Assembly (NCBI RefSeq): GCF_028898845.1
Contig: NZ_CP118574.1
Location: forward strand, 8,109,001-8,173,000
Direction of reading: 5' to 3'
Length of the DNA: 64,000 bases
Source of the DNA: Streptomyces sp. WZ-12
Lineage (GTDB): Bacteria; Actinomycetota; Actinomycetes; Streptomycetales; Streptomycetaceae
Below are positions 19,042 to 26,635 of this stretch, piece by piece. How positions within the stretch are numbered: position 1 is the stretch's first letter; each line of letters begins with the position of its first letter. Below the pieces are notes generated by a model. It searched no databases, was not told where the DNA came from, and saw only the letters and a list, made by a program, of their open reading frames with translations. The position numbers were made by a program, and so were the translations under genes.

Positions 19042-20028
19042 ATGGGGATGTTTCCGGCGCCGCCGTCGATCGAGGGGCTCACCGCGGTGGTCACGGGTGG
19101 CTCGCGCGGACTGGGTTTTCTCATGGCCAGGGAGCTGATGGTCCGCGGTTGCGATGTCGTGCTGTTCGCCCGTGACGGGGACGAGCTGCACCGGGCGGTC
19201 GGCCGGCTCACGCCGTCGACCGTGGGTTCCGTACGCGGTGTGATCTGCGACGTGCGGGACAAGGCCGCGGTGCGGGAGCGCATCGATGAGGTCGTCGACG
19301 ACAACGGCCGCCTGGACATCGTCTTCGCCAATGCCGGCATCATTCAGGTGGGGCCGGCCGACGCGCTCGGCACGGAGGGGTTCCACGACGCGATGGACGC
19401 GATCTTCAACGGCACGTTGAACACCGCGTTCGCCGCGCTTCCCCATCTGCGCAGCAGCCCGGCGGGCGGCAGGCTGGCGCTGATCGGGTCGGTGGGCGGG
19501 CTGCTGGCGGTGCCGCACCTGCTGCCGTACTCGTGCGCCAAGGCATCGGTTGCCGTTCTGGCCGAGGGGCTGCACGCGGAGGAGTCGGCGCACGGCGTTT
19601 CGGTGACCGGGATCCACCCCGGGTTGATGCGGACCGGCTCGCACCTCCACGCCCAGTTCGGTGGCGACCGGCGGCGCGAGTACGCGTGGTTCCAGGCCCT
19701 GGCCGGTGCGCCCGTGCTGTCCATGAACGCCGAACACGCGGCGGAACGCATCGTGACGGCCGTGCAGCGCCGGCGGCCACGCATCGTTCTCAGCCCACTG
19801 GCCAAGCTGGGCGCGGTGGCCCACGGCCTGGCGCCGGCCACCACGACGCGACTGACCACGGCCGCGGGCCGGTTGCTGCCCACCGGCGGCGGGCCGGGAA
19901 CGGCCGAGGGGATCGAGGTCCAGGCACAGGGCCAGGCACCGGCACCGCGTTTGCGGGAGTGGTTGGGGGTGCTCAACGAACGGGCGGCCGACCGTTTCAA
20001 CCAGCGGGGGCGGCACGACGGTGCTTGA
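19042..20028 (+). CDS. SDR-family oxidoreductase, C-terminally extended
   Basis: 328 residues from ATG 19042 behind GGAAGGAG. TGGSRGLGF (cofactor loop), FANAG, a serine in LIGSVGGLL, and YSCAK (catalytic Tyr/Lys) define a classical SDR. The chain is about 70 residues longer than typical, with a C-terminal basic/hydrophobic tail (RPRIVLSPLAKLGAVAHGLAP) resembling membrane-associated SDRs acting on lipophilic substrates. It stands alone; regulation is not visible. Confidence 0.87.
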   Translation: MGMFPAPPSIEGLTAVVTGGSRGLGFLMARELMVRGCDVVLFARDGDELHRAVGRLTPSTVGSVRGVICDVRDKAAVRERIDEVVDDNGRLDIVFANAGIIQVGPADALGTEGFHDAMDAIFNGTLNTAFAALPHLRSSPAGGRLALIGSVGGLLAVPHLLPYSCAKASVAVLAEGLHAEESAHGVSVTGIHPGLMRTGSHLHAQFGGDRRREYAWFQALAGAPVLSMNAEHAAERIVTAVQRRRPRIVLSPLAKLGAVAHGLAPATTTRLTTAAGRLLPTGGGPGTAEGIEVQAQGQAPAPRLREWLGVLNERAADRFNQRGRHDGA

Positions 20029-20209
20029 GCGCGTTGCCTGAGCGCGTTGCTCGTGTGGGGGCGAAGGGCCGAGGTGCAACGAGGGGATTCTGGCGGCGAG
20101 TTCGGCTTCCAGCCGGTCCACGCCGTCGACGGTGGGGAGCCGGACCGTCACCGGGAGGACGTGCGGTTCGGTGGCCCACCACCGTCGGCAAACTGGCCGA
20201 CGGCCGCGC

Positions 20210-20491
20210 TCACCAGCGGGGCGTGGAGCGGACCTCGAATCCGCTGAGCCGTTCCGGCTCCTCGTCGCGGATCTCCACGTGCGTCACCTCGGCGGCCGGT
20301 GGCCCCTGGTGCGCCCAGTCGACCATCCGCGCGACGCCCTCCTCGGCACCCTCGAAGACCGCTTCGACCTCCCCGCCAGGCAGGTTGCGCACCCACCCCG
20401 AGACGCCGCTCTCGACGGCGGTTTGGCGGCAGGTGTCCCTGAAGAAGACTCCCTGCACCGTTCCGGACACGATCACGCGCTTCCGCAGCAT
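20210..20491 (-). CDS. acyP: Acylphosphatase
   Basis: 93 residues, the family size. VSGTVQGVFFRD contains the phosphate-binding loop with R18, and GWVRNLPGGEVEAVFEG supplies the catalytic N36. The enzyme hydrolyses acyl phosphates such as 1,3-bisphosphoglycerate or carbamoyl phosphate in the cytoplasm. It lies immediately downstream of the CHMI-type isomerase on the same strand (73 bp), possibly co-transcribed. Confidence 0.93.
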   Translation of the reverse strand: MLRKRVIVSGTVQGVFFRDTCRQTAVESGVSGWVRNLPGGEVEAVFEGAEEGVARMVDWAHQGPPAAEVTHVEIRDEEPERLSGFEVRSTPRW

Positions 20492-20564
20492 GAGCAGGAC
20501 TGTAAGGGAAGGGGCGCGGCCGGGGGACGACCTCCGGGCCCGGCGCGCCCCGCGGGCCGGCCGG

Positions 20565-20942
20565 TCAGCCGCGGTCGCCGGCCGGTGCGACGTGCTTGCG
20601 GTACGCCGAGTCGAGGTCGCGGACCTCCACGGAGGCGTGCACCGTCAGGCCCGTCGCGGACGCCGTGTGGTGGCGCACCAGGTCGAGCGTCACCTCGCCG
20701 AGCGTGGCCTTGGCCTCCGCGGTGCGGCCCGGCAGGATCGCGAAGTCGAGGTGGATCAGGGCCTGTTGGGGCTCGTCGTGGGCGATGACGGCGTCGTCGA
20801 CGCAGCGGAAGCGGGTCTTGCAGCTCTCGACGGTGATGCCGTCGACGGTCTTCGCGGCGAGGGCGTGCAGCTCGCGGGCGAAGCGTCGGCGGTCGAGGAA
20901 CTCCCGTAGCGAGGCGTCGTAGTCGACGATGATCTGTGGCAT
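20565..20942 (-). CDS. 5-carboxymethyl-2-hydroxymuconate delta-isomerase-like protein
   Basis: 125 residues from ATG 20942 behind GGAAGGAG. It begins MPQIIVDYDAS, so removal of Met exposes Pro1, the catalytic base of the tautomerase superfamily, and the length and FRCVDDAVIAHDEPQQALIHLDFAILPGR block match CHMI (HpaF/HpcD). In homoprotocatechuate breakdown this enzyme isomerises 5-carboxymethyl-2-hydroxymuconate, but no other hpa genes are near, so an orphan tautomerase role is likely. Confidence 0.85.
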   Translation of the reverse strand: MPQIIVDYDASLREFLDRRRFARELHALAAKTVDGITVESCKTRFRCVDDAVIAHDEPQQALIHLDFAILPGRTAEAKATLGEVTLDLVRHHTASATGLTVHASVEVRDLDSAYRKHVAPAGDRG

Positions 20943-21091
20943 GTGGGGTCTCCTTCCCGGGGCGTGGGGCACAGAGGGCGTAGGGCGAACGGTGGTTCGG
21001 GACAGCAACGTTAATCGACCGAACAGCCGCGGTCACTAGGGGCTTTGTTGAGTGGACAAGCCGTGTGCGGGGGGCGGCCGGGAGTTCGGGG

Positions 21092-22330
21092 TCACCGCGG
21101 GCCGACGGAGCCGTCCGCTGCGGAGCGGGCGATCCGCAGTCGCGCCCGCGCCCGGTCCACCAGCGGGTGCTTCTCCCGTTGGGTGCCCGATTTATCGTCC
21201 AACTCCTCGACGAGCCGCCGGGACCGCTTCTCCACGTCCAACTCGTCCAGGATCCGATCGATCTCGGTCAACAGCGCACCGTGCAACTGCCACTGACGCG
21301 GATGCTCCCGCACCCCGTCCAACAGCAGGTGCGCCACCACCTCCCGACTGGCGCGGCTGGCGGCCAGCGCCCGCACCAGTCGCTGCTCGGCCTCCTCGGC
21401 ACTGGCGCTGACCTGCGTGGTGATGAGCACCGCGAAGCTCTCCACCGCCCGGGCCAGGTGACCGAAGAGTTCGTGCAGCGCCTCGGCGGTCTCCGGGGCG
21501 AACAGCGGCTCGTCGGTCCGTGCCTTGGCCAGGTCGGTCAGTGTGCGGCAGGCCGTGCGCAGCACCACCGCGGAGATCTCCAGGGCGTCCAGTCCGGTGC
21601 GCAGCACGACGCGGGAGAGCCGGCCCTCCTTGACGCGGGGGTTGAGCCGCAGGCTGTCCTCGGCCCGCCGCAGTGCCGCGTCCACCTGCACGATGTCGTG
21701 GTCCAGCCGCCGTGCCTGGTGCAGTCGCTCGGCCGCCTCCGGCACCGTCGTGCGGCCGCGCACCTGTTGGCCCAGGCCCAGCAGCAGATCGTGCATCCGT
21801 CCGGCCAGGCCCTCGATGGCCTCGCCGGCGGGCTGTACCCATACCGGCGGCACGAACAGCACGTTGAACAGCAGGCCCACGATCGCGCCGATCAGCGTTT
21901 CCAACACCCGGTCCCAGGCGGTCGCCGCCACCTGCGTCGTGGTCACCCCGAGCACCAGCATCGCGCTGATCGCCACCTCCGGCACGAACTCGCCGGCCCG
22001 CACGAACCGCCCCACCACCAGCGACGCCAGGATGATCAACCCCAGGCTCCACCAGGTCAGGCCGACCAGGGCGCTGAAGCCGATCGCGATGACCACGCCC
22101 ACCACCACCGAGTTCACCCTGCGCACACCGGTGGTCAACGTGGTGTAGAGGGTGACTTGGACGACGAGGAGCGCGGTCAGGGGTGCGGTCAGCGGCGCCG
22201 GCTCGCTGCTCAGCAGCAGCGCGACGACGTAGGAGATCACCGCGGCGATGGTGGAGCGCAGCGTCTGGGCGACCACCGGCTCGGTGTGCCGCCGGACGAG
22301 ATTCAACAGGGGGTCGGTAACGTCACGCAC
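21092..22330 (-). CDS. FUSC-family aromatic-acid exporter-like membrane protein
   Basis: 412 residues from GTG 22330. Five to six membrane helices fill the first ~165 residues (AAVISYVVALLLSSEPAPLTAPLTALLVVQV is the typical first pair), followed by a long soluble alpha-helical domain rich in Arg, Glu and Leu (for example RRLDHDIVQVDAALRRAEDSL). This is the half-size FUSC arrangement related to AaeB/YccS, linked to export of aromatic acids. It is upstream of the CHMI-like gene on the same strand with 149 bp between. Confidence 0.83.
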   Translation of the reverse strand: MRDVTDPLLNLVRRHTEPVVAQTLRSTIAAVISYVVALLLSSEPAPLTAPLTALLVVQVTLYTTLTTGVRRVNSVVVGVVIAIGFSALVGLTWWSLGLIILASLVVGRFVRAGEFVPEVAISAMLVLGVTTTQVAATAWDRVLETLIGAIVGLLFNVLFVPPVWVQPAGEAIEGLAGRMHDLLLGLGQQVRGRTTVPEAAERLHQARRLDHDIVQVDAALRRAEDSLRLNPRVKEGRLSRVVLRTGLDALEISAVVLRTACRTLTDLAKARTDEPLFAPETAEALHELFGHLARAVESFAVLITTQVSASAEEAEQRLVRALAASRASREVVAHLLLDGVREHPRQWQLHGALLTEIDRILDELDVEKRSRRLVEELDDKSGTQREKHPLVDRARARLRIARSAADGSVGPR

Positions 22331-22699
22331 TCTTTGTCCCTTTCCCTCGATTTGCCGGGAACAACATCCGAGCGGTGATCGGTATGGAGTCGTGGGGGCA
22401 CGGGGTCATGGGGGCCCCGAGTTGAAGTGTGTGCGCTTTGGTGGCCTTCGCCGCTGCGTCATCGGTCTGCTGCACGGTGTTACGCGGCGGGCCTGTCTGT
22501 TTCGCAGCCGACGTTTCCGTTTCGTTTGAATTTCGCCCGTCTCCTCCCCCTGTCGCTTTGGCGCCGGGCAGGTTGATGACGAGCCAATGACGTGGCGGGG
22601 GTGCCTCCGGGTGCTCACCCTGGAAGGGCAACTCCCCCGCACGACAACGCTGCTGCGCCGCACCTCCCCACACCTCTCCACGCCCGCTCAGGAGGTCCG
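22331..22699. other. Divergent intergenic region
   Basis: Lies between the FUSC gene (minus) and a small secreted-peptide gene (plus). No frame of coding quality is seen. AGGAGG at 22690-22695 is the ribosome site of the peptide gene. Confidence 0.45.
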
Positions 22700-22858
22700 A
22701 TGAAGTCCCTTCAGCTACTCGGTATCGCGCTGCTCGGCCTCGCGCTGGCCACCGGCCCGGCCGCCGTGCGAACGACCGCCCACACCGGCCGGGGCTCCGA
22801 GGTCGCTGCCGCCCACCCGACCGCCGGCCAGTCGGGCGGGGACAGCGGCTGGGGCTGA
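22700..22858 (+). CDS. Small secreted peptide
   Basis: 52 residues with AGGAGG six bases before ATG. MKSLQLLGIALLGLALATGPAAVRT is a compact signal peptide, leaving a mature peptide of about 28 residues that is Gly/Ser/His-rich and ends GGDSGWG. No cysteines. It lies 103 bp before a cupin-like gene on the same strand and faces a LuxR-type regulator. It could be an extracellular signal or structural peptide; no family is recognised. Confidence 0.6.
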   Translation: MKSLQLLGIALLGLALATGPAAVRTTAHTGRGSEVAAAHPTAGQSGGDSGWG

Positions 22859-22961
22859 CACACCTCGGACCGTGGCGTCCGCCCACCTCATCCGCCGCCC
22901 CAACGCATCCGCCGTCCCGAGCCGTCCGCTTGCCCGAGCCGTCCGCACCATCGGAGGAAAG

Positions 22962-23510
22962 GTGTCTGAGAAAAGCCGGCTCCCCCCGGTCCTCCAGTCA
23001 TTCGTCGACGAACTCGCGCTCTGTGTGGCCACTTACGGGGACAAGGGGGCCGCCCTCCTGTGGACCGAGGCCGACGAACACCTCCTCCTGCTGTACCACG
23101 TATGGCTGTTGGACCGCCTGTCGTGGATGTCTGGCATACCCGGGCCGGGCGTCCCCGTGTCTGGCGTGCCGGCGTCCGGTGCCCCGGTCGCCGCCGGCCC
23201 GGAGGCCGCGCCGCTCGTCGCCGCCCTCGGCCGGAACCTCGGCTGTTCCGTGCGGGCGTACTACCACGTGCTGCCCGCGGGAGGGGGCAGCGACCGGGTC
23301 GGCTTCGGCGAGGACGAGGTGACCCTGAGCGTCGCCGAGGGTGCCTGCCGGTTGCGCCTGTGGTCGCTCACGGGCGCCGAGTGCGCGGCGCCGGACCTAC
23401 GGTTGCGGGAGGGCGAGTCGCTCTACGTACCGGCCGGCCACGTCTACGAGGTGTCGGACGTGCACACCCCAACGGTCCTGGTGGTACTCGTCCTTGGGGA
23501 GGAGGACTGA
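22962..23510 (+). CDS. Cupin-like hypothetical protein
   Basis: 182 residues from GTG 22962 with GGAGGAAAG upstream. The N-terminal helical half (PPVLQSFVDELALCVATYGDKGAALLWTEADEHLLLLYHVWL) has no recognised domain. The C-terminal third (LRLREGESLYVPAGHVYEVSDVHTPTVLVVLVL) has the turn and paired strands of a cupin barrel with one candidate metal-ligand histidine. A Val/Pro/Gly repeat (GPGVPVSGVPASGAPVAAGP) links the halves. Its stop is 43 bp from the tail of the convergent regulator. Confidence 0.6.
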   Translation: MSEKSRLPPVLQSFVDELALCVATYGDKGAALLWTEADEHLLLLYHVWLLDRLSWMSGIPGPGVPVSGVPASGAPVAAGPEAAPLVAALGRNLGCSVRAYYHVLPAGGGSDRVGFGEDEVTLSVAEGACRLRLWSLTGAECAAPDLRLREGESLYVPAGHVYEVSDVHTPTVLVVLVLGEED

Positions 23511-23553
23511 GGGGTTTGGCGGGAGGGGCCGAGGGGTGCCGGTCTCGGACGGT

Positions 23554-24684
23554 TCAGACGGCGACGCCGTCGCGGGCAGACACCTCCGCCGTCGGGCCAT
23601 CCACTGCCTGGGTTTCCGTTGCCTGGAAGGCCGTTGCCCGGGCGTCCGTCTCCGGGACGTCCGGCCGGGGCTCGTCCGCCGACAGCAGCCCTCGGGTCGC
23701 CGCCGCCACCCCGGCCTGGAATCGGCTCTCCGCCCCCAACATCTGCATGATGTCGGCGATATGGCGACGCACCGTCCGCAGCGACATGCCCAGTCGGCGC
23801 GCGATCGTCTCGTCCTTCACCCCGGCCGCGAGCAGCCGCAGGATGGTCCGGTCGAGGTCCTTGGCGACGGACTCCAGTCCGTCCTCGGCGGCGTCGGAGA
23901 AGGGTTGGGCCAGGGCCCAGGACTGCTCGAAGAGGTTGCACAGGAAGTGGACCACGGACGGCTGCCGGATCACCACCGCGCCCCAGGTGCCCCGGTGGTC
24001 GGGGAGGAAGGCCAGTTTCCGGTCGAAGATGATGGCCCGGCCGAACAGTTGGTGCGCGGTGCGGTACTCCGCCCCCATCGCGCTGACCGTGGCCACGTAT
24101 GCCTGGCTGGGGCTGTTGAAGCGGGCGGTGTGGTGGTACAGCGTGCGGATGGTGACCCCGCGCCGCAGCAACTCGGTGTCCCGGGCCAGGGCTTCCTTGA
24201 GCACCTCGGGGCGTCGGGTCCCGCCGGGCTGGACGGTCAGCATCTCCTCCCGGCACTCGTCGGCGGCCCGGTTCAGCGCGGCCCGCACCTCGGTGGGGCC
24301 GGGGATCGTGGACAGGTCCGAGGGCGCGCTCCGTAGTCCGTCGCCGTAGTACTCGGCGAGCCGGGCGAACTGGTCGTGCACGGTGCGCAGTTGGGTCTGC
24401 TGCTGTCGGATGGACTCCTTCAGGGGGCCGGTGACAACCGCCGCGACGAGGTGGGGATCGACGGCCCACAGTCGGCCGTCCTCGTCCGCGTCGGGCTGTA
24501 TCAGTCCGAGCCGTTCCAACCTCTCGACGGCCCGCTGGATCTGCTCCTCGGACAGCTCCTCCGCCTGCGCCAACTGGGCGGTCGCCAGGCAACCATGCTG
24601 GGCCACCCACCGGTAGACGGCGACCTCGACGGCGTCGAGCCGATGCCCGGTGGCGAGCACATCATCACCGATCTGCTGGCCCAT
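23554..24684 (-). CDS. LuxR-type HTH regulator with TrmB-like N-terminal domain
   Basis: 376 residues from ATG 24684 behind GAGGAGCTG; an upstream GTG at 24783 is possible. An N-terminal winged helix (VAVYRWVAQHGCLATAQLAQAEELSEEQIQRAVERLERLGLI) resembles TrmB sensors, the middle is an effector region with a TLYHHTARFN motif, and the C-terminus holds a LuxR-type HTH (KDETIARRLGMSLRTVRRHIADIMQMLGAESRFQAG). Streptomycetes carry many such regulators, often controlling adjacent small peptides or secondary metabolism. It is convergent with the cupin-like gene and divergent from the next regulator. Confidence 0.85.
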   Translation of the reverse strand: MGQQIGDDVLATGHRLDAVEVAVYRWVAQHGCLATAQLAQAEELSEEQIQRAVERLERLGLIQPDADEDGRLWAVDPHLVAAVVTGPLKESIRQQQTQLRTVHDQFARLAEYYGDGLRSAPSDLSTIPGPTEVRAALNRAADECREEMLTVQPGGTRRPEVLKEALARDTELLRRGVTIRTLYHHTARFNSPSQAYVATVSAMGAEYRTAHQLFGRAIIFDRKLAFLPDHRGTWGAVVIRQPSVVHFLCNLFEQSWALAQPFSDAAEDGLESVAKDLDRTILRLLAAGVKDETIARRLGMSLRTVRRHIADIMQMLGAESRFQAGVAAATRGLLSADEPRPDVPETDARATAFQATETQAVDGPTAEVSARDGVAV

Positions 24685-24911
24685 CCACAGCTCCTCTTCC
24701 GTTGTCCGGCGCAGGTGGAGGGAGTGCGTGATCGCCCCGCTCCCGCCCGCCTCGTCCGTCACCGGACCTGCGCCCGGCCCCACCGACGTGTCGGATGGGG
24801 CGCCGGAACTTGACTATGCACAGTCCGATATGCGCCTGTCCAAGACACGTTCATCATCGGGCTCATAACCATTGGGTATGACACCCCTACCTCCCCCCTA
24901 CGCCCACCCAA

Positions 24912-24962
24912 CTTCCCTATTTTCCTCAACCTTCCCTATTCATCTTGAAGATGAGGAAGGTT
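24912..24962. promoter_or_regulatory. Strong operator-like dyad upstream of MerR/excisionase-like gene
   Basis: AACCTTCC (24928-24935) is inverted as GGAAGGTT (24955-24962), and between them TCATCTTGAAGATGA (24940-24954) is itself an almost perfect palindrome. The block CTTCCCTATT also occurs twice as a direct repeat (24912-24921 and 24931-24940). The dyad ends 11 bases before the ATG of the regulator and sits in the divergent promoter region, so it may be an autoregulatory site for that protein (inference). Confidence 0.6.
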
Positions 24963-24973
24963 AAGGTATTTTC

Positions 24974-25405
24974 ATGAGCGATCGTTTCTACACCGTGGAG
25001 CAGGTGGCCTCCTGGTTGGAGCTGCATGTCCGCACCGTGCGGAACTACGTCCGCGACGGGCGGCTCCCCGCGGTCCGGATCGGCAAGCAGTACCGCATCG
25101 CCCACGAGGACCTGGAGACCTTCACCGGTCGCCCGGTCCCCGCGTCCGACGGCGCAACTGCCGGGCGGCCGGGCCACAGTGAGGCGTCGACCATCGTCGA
25201 GATCGAGGACATCGACCGCGCCGTGGTCGACCGCCTGAGCACGATGCTGATGGCCGCGGCCGCCGACCGGGGCCCTGGCTCCCGGTCGCTGCGGATCGAG
25301 ACGGTCTACGACAAGGAACGGGCCCGGATGAAGGTCATCGTCCTCGGCGGACTGGCCGACACGGCCCGGCTGTTGGAATGCATAGAGGGGGTGCTCGCGT
25401 CATGA
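24974..25405 (+). CDS. MerR/excisionase-like HTH regulator
   Basis: 143 residues. FYTVEQVASWLELHVRTVRNYVRDGRLPAVRIGKQYRIAHEDLETF (residues 5-50) is a complete helix-turn-helix of the excisionase/MerR superfamily (HTH_17). The C-terminal half (VEIEDIDRAVVDRLSTMLMAA, RIETVYDKERARMKVIVLGG) is an alpha-beta domain that may bind a ligand or dimerise. Its stop overlaps the ATG of an alpha/beta hydrolase (ATGA). It probably regulates this operon through the dyad just upstream. Confidence 0.82.
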   Translation: MSDRFYTVEQVASWLELHVRTVRNYVRDGRLPAVRIGKQYRIAHEDLETFTGRPVPASDGATAGRPGHSEASTIVEIEDIDRAVVDRLSTMLMAAAADRGPGSRSLRIETVYDKERARMKVIVLGGLADTARLLECIEGVLAS

Positions 25406-26415
25406 GTACGCGCGCAGAGAAGAACGCAACGACGAGACCACCGGCGACAAGCCAAGCGATGACAAGCCAAGCGACGACACAAACGACGACACAAGCGAGG
25501 GCAACGTCCACGGGAGCGCCGACGGGCACGTCCACGGAAACGTCCACCCGAACAACCGCGGGAACCCCGGCGGGGGCGAGCAACCTCTACGACTCCGAGG
25601 CCGGGGCGGCGGCGATCCTGGGCCGGTACCAAGAGGTGCTGGACGGCTGGCCGGTGCCGGCGGAGCAGGTGCGGGTGCCGACCCGGCACGGAGAGACCTT
25701 CGTCGTCGTCACCGGGCCGGCGGACGCACCGCCCGTCCTGCTGCTGCACGGCTCGGGTGCGAACGCCTCGATGTGGCGCGACGACATCACGGCCTGGTCC
25801 AGGCACTTCCGCACCTACGCCGTGGACCTCATCGGCGAGCCCGGCTACAGCGCCCCCACCCGCCTGCCGCTGGCCTCCGAGGGCCATGCGGACTGGCTGG
25901 ACGACGTGTTGGCCGCCCTCGGCGTCGACGAGGCGGCCGTGGTGGCGACATCGCTCGGCGGGTGGCTGGCGCTGGACTACGCGAACCGTCGACCGGAGCG
26001 GGTGACGCGACTGGCGCTGCTCTGCCCCGGCGGCGTGGGACGGCAGCGCACGGGCTGGCTGGTGAAGGCACTGCTGCTACGAGCCCTCGGCCCGAGGGGA
26101 GTGCGGCGTTCGGCGCAGAAGGGAACGGGCCTGGACGCGCGGGAGTTCGCGCCCGTGCTCGACACCGTCGTCCTGACCTTCACCCACTTCACACCGCGCA
26201 TGGAACGACTCCCGACCTTCTCCGACGCGGAGTTGGGACGGCTGGCCATGCCGGTACTGACGATCGTCGGGGGCCGCGACGTCCTCTTCGACTCCGCGGG
26301 GACCGCCCGACGGATGCGCGCCTGCGTACCGCACGCGCAGGTGCGCCTCCTGCCCGAACACGGCCACGCGCTGCTCGGCCAGACCGCCACCGTCCTTGAT
26401 TTCCTCCGCAGTTGA
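25402..26415 (+). CDS. Alpha/beta-fold hydrolase with Thr/Ala-rich N-terminus
   Basis: 337 residues starting at the overlapping ATG. Residues 1-60 are a low-complexity Thr/Ala/Ser run built from imperfect repeats. The catalytic domain shows an oxyanion region (LLLHGSGANASMW), a nucleophile elbow VVATSLGGWLALDYA with Ser in a TSLGG variant of GxSxG, an Asp in IVGGRDVLF, and the final His in LLPEHGHALL. It probably hydrolyses an ester or amide in the same pathway as the downstream M20 hydrolase. The Thr-rich tail is unusual for the family and may be translated from an expanded repeat. Confidence 0.83.
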   Translation: MSTRAEKNATTRPPATSQAMTSQATTQTTTQARATSTGAPTGTSTETSTRTTAGTPAGASNLYDSEAGAAAILGRYQEVLDGWPVPAEQVRVPTRHGETFVVVTGPADAPPVLLLHGSGANASMWRDDITAWSRHFRTYAVDLIGEPGYSAPTRLPLASEGHADWLDDVLAALGVDEAAVVATSLGGWLALDYANRRPERVTRLALLCPGGVGRQRTGWLVKALLLRALGPRGVRRSAQKGTGLDAREFAPVLDTVVLTFTHFTPRMERLPTFSDAELGRLAMPVLTIVGGRDVLFDSAGTARRMRACVPHAQVRLLPEHGHALLGQTATVLDFLRS

Positions 26416-26493
26416 CGGTGCGGGCGCGCCCCGCCCCCGCTGGTGGCTTGGTGCTCCGAGACATACGGTGACCGTGCCATCCGCGCCGAGCGA

Positions 26494-26548
26494 TCGGCAT
26501 CGACATCGGGATGGGCATCGACATCGGCGTCGGGGTCGGGGTCGGGGC
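26494..26548 (+). repeat. Low-complexity hexanucleotide-type repeat
   Basis: Variants of GGCATC/GACATCGG followed by GGGGTCGG alternate several times in the 220-bp gap before the MFS gene. No reading frame with a ribosome site uses it. Probably a slippage-prone tract. Confidence 0.5.
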
Positions 26549-26635
26549 AGAGCATCCGCGACCGACTGACGGGCAGTGGGCGGGCGTTCGATCACCGGCG
26601 GTTTGCCGGGGCGTCGACGGGGACATCTGCTGCGC

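Noticed and set aside
20565..20942. Homoprotocatechuate catabolic cluster
   Set aside because: Only a CHMI-like isomerase is present; no HpaB, HpaD or HpaE homologs are visible in the window.
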